Below are positions 10,691 through 18,871 of a stretch of 64,000 nt of DNA, piece by piece. The position numbers and the translations under genes were made by a program. The notes under the pieces are model-generated. The model was given only the letters and a program-made list of their open reading frames with translations, was not told the DNA's origin and made no database searches. Every line of letters starts with the position of its first letter. The stretch's first letter is position 1. Source of the DNA: Pannonibacter sp. SL95 (GTDB lineage: Bacteria; Pseudomonadota; Alphaproteobacteria; Rhizobiales; Stappiaceae); contig NZ_JAPPRC010000006.1 of assembly GCF_026672425.1 (NCBI RefSeq), positions 496,001 through 560,000 of the forward strand, read 5' to 3'.

Positions 10691-12615
10691 AGATGGCGCA
10701 GCGGCGCGAACCTGTGCTGACTGCCGCAAAGCCTGAGCTTCGCTCCGGCCTTGCGGTCGGACAACATCTTGCTCTGCCACCAGAGATGAAAGTGCTTTTG
10801 TCACGCGGGTTTCCGGCTTCGATGGTTGATTGGGCCTGCCAGATGGGATCGTACCACGGCGACAATCCGGCGCGCCATCTCCTGCGTCAGTCCCTGATTA
10901 CCGAAGAGACCTATTACAGCGCCGTGGCCGAGAGCTGCGGCGTGCCATTTCTGCCCGATGGGTCGTTTCGTCCGCTGGTTGTCGGTGATGTGGTCATGCA
11001 GTTTGGCGAAGGGGAGGCCGGCCCGCTGCTGATTGGCATCGAAAGCGGCCGCCCGATCTACGCTGTCGCGCCAGCCCTGGAGGACGTGGCGGACATGCGG
11101 ACCTTGCTGCAGCGGCATCCGGACTGGTCGAGCTGCATTCGTGTCACGACCCCGTCTGCCCTGCGGATTGCGATCACGGTTCTCAGGGCCCCGGCCGGCG
11201 AACTGGAACAGCGGTTCCCGGAAATGTCGGCGCGCGAGAGGATCACGCCTGGCCAGTACTCTGGCTTGTCCATGCTGAGCTCGGGGTTTGCCGCAGGCAT
11301 GATCCTGCCGCTGGAGACCCAGGCTTTTGCGTTCAGCCTTGTTGTCGGCATGAGCTGTATTTCAACGGGCTGTGGCCGCATCGTCAGTGCGGTCCGTGCC
11401 AGCGCATTGGCCTTGTGCGACAGGGTCGAGCCGCATTTCGGCGGCGATGCATCAGGCAGTGCGGACGAATGGCCCCTGTATACGGTGCTTGTACCGCTGT
11501 ACCGGGAAGCGGCCGTTGTGCCGGGGCTGGTGGCCGCGCTTGCCAGTCTCGATTACCCGCAGGAGCGGCTGGACATCAAGTTTCTGGTCGAATGCGATGA
11601 CCACGACACCAAGGCCGCTTTCAGCGGCCTTTTATTTTCGCATATGGAAGTGGTCGTGGTGCCGGATGGCCGTCCGCGCACAAAGCCGCGGGCGCTTTCT
11701 TACGGGCTTGCAGCGGCGCGCGGGGAGTTTGTCACGATCTTCGACGCCGAGGATCGCCCCGAGCCTGACCAGCTCAAGCGGGCCGTGCGCCGCTTTCGGG
11801 CGTCCCCGGACAAGCTCGCTTGCCTGCAGGCCAGTCTGTCGATCGACAATGCCGGCGACAGCTTCTTCACGCGCCAGTTCGCGATGGAATATGCCGTGCT
11901 GTTCGACCAGATGATCCCCTGGTTCTCGAGCGAGGGCTGGGCCTTCCCACTGGGAGGCACGTCAAACCATTTCCGCCGCTCTGCCTTGATCGAGGCGGGG
12001 GGGTGGGACCCCTACAACGTGACGGAAGACGCGGACCTCGGCATTCGCCTCGCGCGATTTGGCTATGACAGCGCGGCGCTCAACAGCACGACTTTCGAGG
12101 AAGCGCCGGTGACCTGGAAAGTCTGGTATGCGCAGCGGGCGCGCTGGTACAAGGGCTGGCTGCAGACCTGCTTTGTCCATCTGCGCGATCCCGGCCTCCT
12201 GTTGAAGCAGGCAGGCCTCGCCAAGACATTGCCCATGAGCATCCTCATTGCCGGCAGTCTCGTGACCCTCGCGGTGCATCCGCTGTTTACGTTGGCGTTG
12301 GTCGGGTATTGCCTGGGCCTGTGGGGCTTGCCGCTGACGGATGGTTTGGTCGGCCAGATGGTCGTGATCCTGAGCGGCCTCACGGCATCGGTCGGCTATG
12401 GCGCTGCCGTCTTTGCCAGCCTGACGGCAGCGCGACGGCGCGGCATTCCCTTGCGCATCCTCGATCTGGCCGGCATTCCGCTCTACTGGCTGTGCGCCAG
12501 CCTGGCGTTCTACCGCGCCATCTGGGATTTTGTCGTCCGGCCGCACCATTGGCACAAGACGACACATGGCACGGCCCGAAACCGGCTGCTGCCGGTGGCG
12601 AACACCATCAGCTGA
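10666..12615 (+). CDS. Membrane GT2 glycosyltransferase with N-terminal MshEN-like domain
   Basis: This is probably a processive or polymer-building inner-membrane glycosyltransferase of 649 residues. Residues about 65-175 resemble the MshEN / GspE N-terminal fold (ARHLLRQSLITEETYYSAVA, then GVPFL), though the RLG motif of c-di-GMP binders is absent. TM segments lie near 200-240. The GT2 catalytic domain follows: VLVPLYREAAVVPGLVAAL, the acidic IFDAEDRPEPDQ, VTEDADLG and the QRARW motif (Q490-W494). Several TM helices end the protein. The architecture recalls NfrB of E. coli with the domain order reversed. An intrinsic-terminator-like hairpin lies inside the gene at 11611. The product is unknown. 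The ATG at 10666 follows GGGAGG; the ATG at 10693 is an alternative. Confidence 0.85.
   Translation: MDLGQGNAKMAQRREPVLTAAKPELRSGLAVGQHLALPPEMKVLLSRGFPASMVDWACQMGSYHGDNPARHLLRQSLITEETYYSAVAESCGVPFLPDGSFRPLVVGDVVMQFGEGEAGPLLIGIESGRPIYAVAPALEDVADMRTLLQRHPDWSSCIRVTTPSALRIAITVLRAPAGELEQRFPEMSARERITPGQYSGLSMLSSGFAAGMILPLETQAFAFSLVVGMSCISTGCGRIVSAVRASALALCDRVEPHFGGDASGSADEWPLYTVLVPLYREAAVVPGLVAALASLDYPQERLDIKFLVECDDHDTKAAFSGLLFSHMEVVVVPDGRPRTKPRALSYGLAAARGEFVTIFDAEDRPEPDQLKRAVRRFRASPDKLACLQASLSIDNAGDSFFTRQFAMEYAVLFDQMIPWFSSEGWAFPLGGTSNHFRRSALIEAGGWDPYNVTEDADLGIRLARFGYDSAALNSTTFEEAPVTWKVWYAQRARWYKGWLQTCFVHLRDPGLLLKQAGLAKTLPMSILIAGSLVTLAVHPLFTLALVGYCLGLWGLPLTDGLVGQMVVILSGLTASVGYGAAVFASLTAARRRGIPLRILDLAGIPLYWLCASLAFYRAIWDFVVRPHHWHKTTHGTARNRLLPVANTIS
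11611..11638 (+). terminator. Intrinsic-terminator-like hairpin inside the glycosyltransferase gene
   Basis: AAGGCCGCT (11611-11619) and AGCGGCCTT (11623-11631) form a perfect 9-bp stem with a 3-base loop. TTATTTTC follows immediately. The structure lies in the sense direction, about 950 bases into a 1950-base gene, and encodes TKAAFSGLLFS in frame. By form it matches a Rho-independent terminator; function is inferred. Confidence 0.5.
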
Positions 12616-12629
12616 CTGCGGTGGCTGCG

Positions 12630-15600
12630 TCAGGCGACGAAATTCGCCGACGAGCCTGATCCCGCCGAGATCCCGACGACCAGATCGTTGAAGTCGAAAT
12701 CGGCGCCTTGTGCCTTTGTGAGGTCCTCAAAACCGAACGTGTTCTGGCCGAGCAGCCGGATATGTTCGGCTCCGTCCGAGTTGGCGATGCCAAGCACGAA
12801 GACCTCCTTGGTTCCCGTCAGCAGCACCGGGGCGTAATAGCCATTCTTGCCAGCGACAGTCCACACAGCGGAGACGGGCGATGTGTCGCTCCCCTGGAAC
12901 GTAAAACTGCCGCCGCCATCGAGGGATTTGGCGACCTCTGAGCGGAACGCCGATGCGTCCGTCATGCTGACGCCATTCAGGCTGATCTTTCCGGACAGAT
13001 CCATGTCGAGGCGGACAAAGGCGAGCTGATTGGTGAGCGATGTGCTGCCGGTCAGCGTCAGGTTCAGTTTCTGGCCCTGATCGAGATACATCAACGGCAG
13101 ATCCGTGTTGCGCTGGGCGCTCGCCATCAGGGCATTGCTGCTGAGGTCGTTGTTCGCTGTCGCGCTGAGCGTCAGACCACCAACGGAAACCGTCAAAGGC
13201 GATCCGGATGCGCCTGACACGGTTGCGCCCGGATGCAGCGTCACAACGTCATTGCCGCTCAATACGGCAAAGCGCAGCTCCTCGCCGGGGCGCAGCAACA
13301 CGGATTGGGAGCCAAGCACCAGCGTGTTGCCTGCGTCGTCGGTCGCAGCTCCAACCGTGCCGCGAATGGCATCGTCAAAGGAGACAGAGGCCCCCGACAC
13401 GCCAGCGCGGTTGACGTAATTGCCTTTCGCGTCAACAGCATAGACAAGAACGGACAGACCCGTGTCGACGGACTCGGACTGAACGGCAAACTTCACCCAA
13501 CTCGCCTGCGCATTGGGCGCGCTTGTCAGGTCGATCTTCACGCCGTTGCCGGCGCTGTTGGCAAGGATCGGCGCCTCGTCGACATCAACCTTCAGGGTGA
13601 GCGTATTGCTCGCCGGCGAGATCGCAGCGCCAATGCCGCTGCCGGCCGCCAGCATCTCCGTCACGGTCACCGTGTAGGTGCCATTGCCAAGCGCCAGCGC
13701 CGTGCTGGTCTGCCACATGCCATCGAGATCGCCGCTGGCATAGACCGGCGCCAGCACGTCCTGCCCGCCCTGGCGGACCGAAATGGCGGCCAGGTTGCCC
13801 GCGTTCACCTTGTTCGTCGTTCCGGAAATCCACGAAGCGGTCCCGGTGGCGCTGTTGGTGCCAGTCCAGCCAAACGCGAGTTCGGCGCTGGTGCTGGTTG
13901 CGTTGTTGCTCGCCAGATTGACTTGGCCTGACAGGGCCGTAAACACGCCGGCGACGAGCGTTCCAGCGATCGGGGCCGTTGCCAGTGGCTGCTGGCTGAC
14001 ATGCAGCGGATTGGTGTTCCAGGTCAGCAGATCGGGGCTTAGCGTCGTGCTGCCGCTGTAGAGGAAATCGACCGCAAAAGTCTGGATTGTCGATGAGGTT
14101 GCGGTTTGCGGACTGACGTTGGCCAACCCGTCAACTGCAAGGCTACCGGCCTGGTTGGAAATGGCCGGGTTCAGGAACTGGCCACCTTTGGTGGTCGTGT
14201 AGAGATTGAAGGTTTTGGCCGCCGCACCGGATCCGACAACGATCTGATACCAGCCTATGCCGTCCTGCACCGTAGGCAGGCTGCTGATGACCAGCGCGCC
14301 GGCGGTCTGCGGGGTGTTCGGGATGGCATTGATGACATATGTGCCCGTCGTCGCGTTCTGGGAGATCGCCCAGTTCTGCCATAGACCGCCGTTGCCAGCG
14401 CCGTTCAACGTCAACGCCTGGAAATAGGGTTCACCATTCACCGTGCCATCAAAGATGCGCAAGGTGATCAGGGTATCGTCCTTGAGTATCGCATTCTGAT
14501 TGAAGAAGTTGAGCGTCACTGTACAGGGGTTGACGCTCTGCCATTTCGGAATGTTGTAACTTCCCTGGAAGAACTGCTTCGTTCCGTAGTCAACTTCACC
14601 AATCGGCGCGATGTAGTTGTAGATGACCGGTGTCACGTATCCGTTCGGGATCTCGCTGTCATCAAACAGCTTCAGGTCGATGTTCTTGACGTTTTTCCAG
14701 ACGCCATTGACCTGTTCGGCGACCGAAATCAGCGGCCCGCCCTGGGCATAGGCGTCCATCAGGTTGTCGGAATAGCCGGACCCGTAGGAGTTCGACATGT
14801 TGAAGAAGACTTGCGAGTAGTAGTCATGGAACGGCGCTGCCTTGCCGGACAGGCTCTGGCCGAAGGCATAGGTCGGGTCCCAGTTCCAGTTCTGGCTCAG
14901 GTTGATGGTCTGGCTGACGAACGGGTTCAGCGACTGTCCTGCGGTGCCATAGTAGCCGGCCGTGAAGCCGGTCAGGAACTGGGTCAGGACTTCACCCCAC
15001 TGGGTGTTGGCCCCGGTGTTCATTTCCGTCGATCCGGAGTTCAGGATCGTATAGGCCGTTGCATCGGTCTTGCTGGCGTAGATTTCCACGTTGCCGAGAG
15101 TGGAATAAATGCTGTTGGCCAGGGCGTCGGCGGTGATCTTGATGTGCCCCTTGATCTGGCTTGTCGCCGTCGGGTTCAGCCAGAAGAAACCGGGCTTGCC
15201 GTCAGCGCCAGCGACCCATTCCAGGCTGTACCCGAAAAAGCCGGCTTCATGATAGACGCCATTGCTGTCCTTGGCCCCATTGAAGAAGCCTGACACTGTT
15301 ACGCCCGGAGCCGCGGTCTTGAGCGTATCGATGTATCCGTTCCAGCTTGACGCCGTGTAGGGTTGGCTTCCAGCTGGCAGCGTGACCGACTGGGCTGGCG
15401 ACGTGACACTCCGGTAAGTGCCGGCGAGCGGACCATCGGTGAAGGTGCTCAAGGATTGTCCGTTGGCGCTCTTCAGGTTCCAGAACAGCGACGATCCGGA
15501 TGATTCATAGCCGCGAGTAGCCGTAGTGCCGTTGGCATAGGGCACCTTGATCTCCATCGGAATGCCGAAGCCTTCCACCGATGTCAGGTTGCCTACGTCG

Positions 15601-15941
15601 CCTGACTGGCCAAGCAATGTGACTTCGAAACTGTCATAGCGAAACTGGTACTGCGCCGCCGTGTTCCAGTTGATCTGGCTCTGCTGGGTGATAAGGCTGG
15701 TCAGATCAGTCTGGGTGCCGTTCGGGTCCTGGCTCTGGATGAGGAAATAGATCTTTCCGCCATTAAGCTGTGTCGGCAGATCAATGCTGACAGTGCCCTT
15801 GTCCTTGACGGTGCCGTTCGACACCATCTTCGTCCACTGCGCTGCGCCATTGGCATCGAAATAGACCGCGTAGGCATCAACACCCTTGTTGCCCAGCGTT
15901 GTTTGCAGCTTCGAGGACAGCGCTACGTTCAACGTCGTCAT
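12630..15941 (-). CDS. Large extracellular-type protein, GH64-like N-terminus and DUF4114 C-terminus
   Basis: The 1103-residue protein is rich in Asn, Thr, Ser, Gly and Gln and poor in Cys, a secreted-protein composition unlike its neighbours. The first 420 residues (FLIQSQDPNGTQTDL, SVEGFGIPMEI, SGFFNGAKDSNG, NWNWDPTYAF) remind me of the GH64 beta-1,3-glucanase fold, but I cannot place catalytic residues. The middle looks like beta-sandwich or cadherin/Ig-like repeats (GTYTVTVTEML). The end carries a DUF4114 signature, GFEDLTKAQGADFDFNDLVVG, a probable calcium-binding loop. There is no N-terminal signal peptide, so type I secretion through a C-terminal signal is plausible; no T1SS genes adjoin. 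The ATG follows GTGGGGAAG. Function is not established. Confidence 0.7.
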   Translation of the reverse strand: MTTLNVALSSKLQTTLGNKGVDAYAVYFDANGAAQWTKMVSNGTVKDKGTVSIDLPTQLNGGKIYFLIQSQDPNGTQTDLTSLITQQSQINWNTAAQYQFRYDSFEVTLLGQSGDVGNLTSVEGFGIPMEIKVPYANGTTATRGYESSGSSLFWNLKSANGQSLSTFTDGPLAGTYRSVTSPAQSVTLPAGSQPYTASSWNGYIDTLKTAAPGVTVSGFFNGAKDSNGVYHEAGFFGYSLEWVAGADGKPGFFWLNPTATSQIKGHIKITADALANSIYSTLGNVEIYASKTDATAYTILNSGSTEMNTGANTQWGEVLTQFLTGFTAGYYGTAGQSLNPFVSQTINLSQNWNWDPTYAFGQSLSGKAAPFHDYYSQVFFNMSNSYGSGYSDNLMDAYAQGGPLISVAEQVNGVWKNVKNIDLKLFDDSEIPNGYVTPVIYNYIAPIGEVDYGTKQFFQGSYNIPKWQSVNPCTVTLNFFNQNAILKDDTLITLRIFDGTVNGEPYFQALTLNGAGNGGLWQNWAISQNATTGTYVINAIPNTPQTAGALVISSLPTVQDGIGWYQIVVGSGAAAKTFNLYTTTKGGQFLNPAISNQAGSLAVDGLANVSPQTATSSTIQTFAVDFLYSGSTTLSPDLLTWNTNPLHVSQQPLATAPIAGTLVAGVFTALSGQVNLASNNATSTSAELAFGWTGTNSATGTASWISGTTNKVNAGNLAAISVRQGGQDVLAPVYASGDLDGMWQTSTALALGNGTYTVTVTEMLAAGSGIGAAISPASNTLTLKVDVDEAPILANSAGNGVKIDLTSAPNAQASWVKFAVQSESVDTGLSVLVYAVDAKGNYVNRAGVSGASVSFDDAIRGTVGAATDDAGNTLVLGSQSVLLRPGEELRFAVLSGNDVVTLHPGATVSGASGSPLTVSVGGLTLSATANNDLSSNALMASAQRNTDLPLMYLDQGQKLNLTLTGSTSLTNQLAFVRLDMDLSGKISLNGVSMTDASAFRSEVAKSLDGGGSFTFQGSDTSPVSAVWTVAGKNGYYAPVLLTGTKEVFVLGIANSDGAEHIRLLGQNTFGFEDLTKAQGADFDFNDLVVGISAGSGSSANFVA

Positions 15942-16101
15942 GATCCGGCTTCCCCACCCGAGAGTTCTTGGCGGAAACCCTGACGTGCAAGCCTTGAATG
16001 AAGCTTACCGTGACCATTCAAATTCGAAGGATAGCGAACAAAAGCTTAACCATGCCGCTACGTCAGCGCAGCAGATGGAAGTCAAACAAGTTCGGAAGGA
16101 C

Positions 16102-16175
16102 TGGAGCGGGTAGCGGGAATCGAACCCGCGCTAAAAGCTTGGGAAGCTTCTGTGATACCATTTCACCATACCCGC
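16102..16175 (-). tRNA. tRNA-Gly, anticodon CCC
   Basis: Read on the minus strand from 16175, the acceptor GCGGGTA pairs with TACCCGC and an encoded CCA ends at 16102. The D-arm is TGGTGAAATGGTATCA. The anticodon stem GAAGC/GCTTT encloses loop TTCCCAA, giving anticodon CCC for GGG codons. The T-stem GCGGG/CCCGC encloses TTCGATT. All stems pair fully, with one G-U. Confidence 0.96.
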
Positions 16176-16396
16176 GCGCCCCCATAGATCGCCGCTTGCC
16201 CCCGGTCTGTCAAGCGCACATCGCGCATTTCAACGGCCGATGCAGCACGGCTGGCATATCCAGTCGAGCCCGCCCGCGAGCAAACTGGAGACCGAATACT
16301 TCTAGATTGATTCAAAAGCAGAAATTCGCTTGCAACCTGCTCCGTGACTTGCAAGGTTGCGCGCGCAATTTTGCTCACTTGGAGTGTCTGTTCATC

Positions 16397-17185
16397 ATGC
16401 GTGACGCAGTTCTCGCGCTTATTTCCTCCCGCCGCTGGGAAGCGGGTATCATTACGATCATCGTTTTCAACGCGATCACACTTGGCCTGGAGACAAGTGC
16501 ATCTGTGATGGCTGCGATTGGCCCCTTGTTGCATTTCCTCGACAACGTCATTCTTGGCATCTTCGTCGTCGAACTTCTGCTGCGGCTTTACGCACACCGG
16601 CTTGCCTTCTTCCGCGATCCCTGGAGCATCTTCGACTTCGTGATCGTCGTGATTGCCTTGCTGCCGGCCAGCGGGGCCTTGTCCGTCCTGCGCGCCCTGC
16701 GCATCCTTCGCGTGCTGCGGCTGATTTCGATCGTGCCGTCCCTGCGCCGGGTCATCGGTGGCCTGATCGCTGCCCTGCCTGGTATGGGCTCGATCATCGT
16801 GCTTATGGTTCTGGTCTTCTATGTCTTCGCCGTCATGGCGACGAAGCTCTACGCCCAGACGTTCCCTGACTGGTTCGGTGATCTCGGACGGACGACATAC
16901 ACCCTGTTCCAGATCATGACGCTTGAGGGTTGGTCCGACGGTATCGTCCGTCCGATCATGGAAGTTCACCCCTATGCCTGGGCGTTCTTCATTCCCTTCA
17001 TCCTCTGCACGGCATTCACGGTGCTCAACCTGTTCATCGGCATCATCGTGTCGGCAATGGAAGACGAGCACGAACAGGATGCGATGGACGAGCGCCGCGC
17101 AATCCAGCTGGATACATCGCAGATCCTTGTCGAGCTGAAGGCTTTGCGTGCCGAGGTGGCTGACCTGCGCGCCGAGCGTCGCTGA
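16397..17185 (+). CDS. Voltage-gated cation channel, NaChBac/CavMr-like
   Basis: This is a single-domain six-TM channel of 262 residues that would work as a tetramer in the inner membrane. S1 begins around residue 15. S4 carries regularly spaced arginines (R99, R102, R105, R108) in VLRALRILRVLRL. S5, the pore helix and S6 follow. The selectivity filter is T175-L-E177-G178-W-S-D181. The C-terminus after S6 is an acidic neck and a coiled coil (LVELKALRAEVADLRAER), as in NaChBac relatives. Most bacterial sodium channels have TLESW; Gly at position 178 and Asp at 181 resemble the calcium-selective CavMr (TLEGWVD) and domain I of animal Cav channels. I chose ATG 16397; a longer frame reads implausibly through the tRNA gene. 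Confidence 0.9.
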   Translation: MRDAVLALISSRRWEAGIITIIVFNAITLGLETSASVMAAIGPLLHFLDNVILGIFVVELLLRLYAHRLAFFRDPWSIFDFVIVVIALLPASGALSVLRALRILRVLRLISIVPSLRRVIGGLIAALPGMGSIIVLMVLVFYVFAVMATKLYAQTFPDWFGDLGRTTYTLFQIMTLEGWSDGIVRPIMEVHPYAWAFFIPFILCTAFTVLNLFIGIIVSAMEDEHEQDAMDERRAIQLDTSQILVELKALRAEVADLRAERR

Positions 17186-17230
17186 ACCCGGACGGCTTAC
17201 GGTTTGATGGCAACAAGATCGGTGAGGCGC

Positions 17231-18328
17231 TCAGTCCAGCGTCTCACCGGCCCAGGCGTCGACATTGACGGACCGCGCTTCGGCGAGGTTCGTCAGTCCG
17301 CGGCGCTTCAGTTCCCGGTCCAGATGGTTCAGGATCGCATGAACGAGATCCGGTCCCTTGTAGACCAGCGCGGAGTAGAGCTGCAGCAGCGTCGCGCCAG
17401 CGGTGATCTTCGTGAAGGCAGCCTCTGGCGAGTCGATCCCGCCCACTCCGATGATCGGCAGATCCGGGCCGACCAGCTTGCGCGTCCGCGCGAGAATGAT
17501 GGTCGCGCGCCGGAACAGGGGGCGACCCGACAGACCGCCCGCCTGCGCGCCGGTCGCCGTATCCGAAAGGCCCTGCCGCGACAGCGTCGTGTTGGACACG
17601 ATCAGGCCGTCGACGCTGTGCTTGCCGACGGCTTCGGCAATATCCTCCAGCCCTTCTGAAGAGACATCCGGCGCGATCTTCAACAGCACCGGAACCTTGC
17701 GACCCGTGTGCGATGCAGCGCGGTCCCGCTCAGCCATTACGGCCGCCAGCAACTCGTCCAGGGCTTCCTTGGCCTGCAGATCGCGCAGGCCCGGCGTGTT
17801 GGGCGAGGAAATGTTGACGGTGAAATAGGACGCGAGCCCGGCAAACTTCCGGATGCCGGCGACATAGTCCGCGACCCGGTCCGCCGCGTCCTTGTTGGCC
17901 CCGACATTGACACCGACGATGCCGCCGCGCTTTCGACGGGCCTCCAGCCGCGCGAGCAGGGCGTCATGGCCTTCGTTGTTGAAACCGAACCGGTTGATGA
18001 CGCCAAGGTCAGCGGGCAGCCGGAACAGGCGTGGCTTTGGATTGCCGGCCTGCGGCAAGGGGGTAACGGTCCCGACCTCTGCAAAGCCGAAGCCGAGCCC
18101 GAGAACCGCATCGGCAACTTCGCCGTTCTTGTCGAAACCGGCTGCCATGCCCAGCGGATTGGGGAAGGGCAGGCCAAGCACCGTCTGCTCCAGCGACGGG
18201 AAACGGGCGTTGTCAAAGCGGGGATAAAGCCCGGCCGCAAGCGCGCGGATTGTCACGCCGTGGGCTGTTTCCGCGTCGAGACAATGGAGTGCGCTGAGGG
18301 CGAGGCGACCTGCGAACGAGGACATCAT
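17231..18328 (-). CDS. pyrD: Dihydroorotate dehydrogenase (quinone), class 2
   Basis: This membrane-associated FMN enzyme oxidises dihydroorotate to orotate in pyrimidine synthesis, passing electrons to quinone. The 365-residue length and N-terminal helical extension identify class 2. Motifs include PLGMAAGFDKNGE, VGTVTPLPQAGNPKPR, VINRFGFNN and NISSPNTPGLRDLQ with the catalytic-loop serine. LKIAPD, SNTT and GGLSGRPL follow. The start ATG at 18328 overlaps the stop of the upstream DUF952 gene (ATGA), so the two are translationally coupled. It is convergent with the channel gene. Confidence 0.96.
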   Translation of the reverse strand: MMSSFAGRLALSALHCLDAETAHGVTIRALAAGLYPRFDNARFPSLEQTVLGLPFPNPLGMAAGFDKNGEVADAVLGLGFGFAEVGTVTPLPQAGNPKPRLFRLPADLGVINRFGFNNEGHDALLARLEARRKRGGIVGVNVGANKDAADRVADYVAGIRKFAGLASYFTVNISSPNTPGLRDLQAKEALDELLAAVMAERDRAASHTGRKVPVLLKIAPDVSSEGLEDIAEAVGKHSVDGLIVSNTTLSRQGLSDTATGAQAGGLSGRPLFRRATIILARTRKLVGPDLPIIGVGGIDSPEAAFTKITAGATLLQLYSALVYKGPDLVHAILNHLDRELKRRGLTNLAEARSVNVDAWAGETLD

Positions 18329-18669
18329 GCATCCAGCTCCGGAAACTGATGGGCGCCATCCTGACCGAGGGGCAGGGGGTGCACCCAAATTGCCTGACTG
18401 GGCGAAAGCGTGCCGTACAGATGCGGAAACAGCGCGCCGCCGCGGGAGGGCTCCCACTTCAACGCGGTGCCGAATGCGTCGCTGTCGAAGGCGGCCAGCA
18501 GAAGATCAGTCTGGCCTGCGAAATGCCGGGCGGCCGTTTCCCGAACCTGCGCCGCCGTGGAAAAATGGATGTACCCGTCCGCAAGGTCGACCGGGGCTCC
18601 CCGGAAAATGCCTTCGCGCTCGGCCGCACGCCACATCGCATCTGGCAGGATCTTGAAGATTAGCGTCAT
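18325..18669 (-). CDS. DUF952 family protein
   Basis: A 114-residue protein matching the DUF952 pattern: IFKILPDAMWRAAEREGIFRGAPVDLADGYIHFSTAAQV, read across two lines, and an ending with Pro/Leu-rich strands. DUF952 proteins are small, probably cytoplasmic, and often sit before pyrD in alphaproteobacteria. The biochemical role is not established to my knowledge. The gene overlaps pyrD by four bases and would be expressed with it. Confidence 0.85.
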   Translation of the reverse strand: MTLIFKILPDAMWRAAEREGIFRGAPVDLADGYIHFSTAAQVRETAARHFAGQTDLLLAAFDSDAFGTALKWEPSRGGALFPHLYGTLSPSQAIWVHPLPLGQDGAHQFPELDA

Positions 18670-18796
18670 GTCGGGAAACCGTTGTCTTGTGACCGGATGC
18701 CATCCACCCGGACGGGCGCAGGCGGGCGGACCCTAAACGCTGCAATTGCGTTGGACAACTGACCTCGGCATGGTTACGGGTCGGTATTTTCTTGAC

Positions 18797-18848
18797 TTCA
18801 GGAATAATTGCCGGAGTGTGGAGCGGTTGAGAGGGATATATTCCTGAA
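18797..18848. promoter_or_regulatory. Operator-like inverted repeat before the LexA-like regulator
   Basis: TTCAGGAATA (18797-18806) and its exact complement TATTCCTGAA (18839-18848) lie 42 bases apart centre to centre, four helical turns. The right arm sits between the -35 and -10 boxes of the regulator's promoter. Autoregulation by the neighbouring gene product is the simplest reading, and is inference. Confidence 0.55.
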
Positions 18849-18855
18849 ATACAAT
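18827..18855 (+). promoter_or_regulatory. Sigma-70 promoter of the LexA-like regulator
   Basis: TTGAGA at 18827-18832 and TACAAT at 18850-18855 are separated by exactly 17 bases. The predicted start of transcription, near 18862, is about 10 bases before the ATG at 18872, so the leader would be very short. Confidence 0.55.
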
Positions 18856-18871
18856 CCGGGAGATGAACGCC

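Noticed and set aside
15998-16396. Longer N-terminus for the cation channel reading through the tRNA gene
   Set aside because: It would translate a tRNA in antisense, and the added residues have no channel features. ATG 16397 fits the family.
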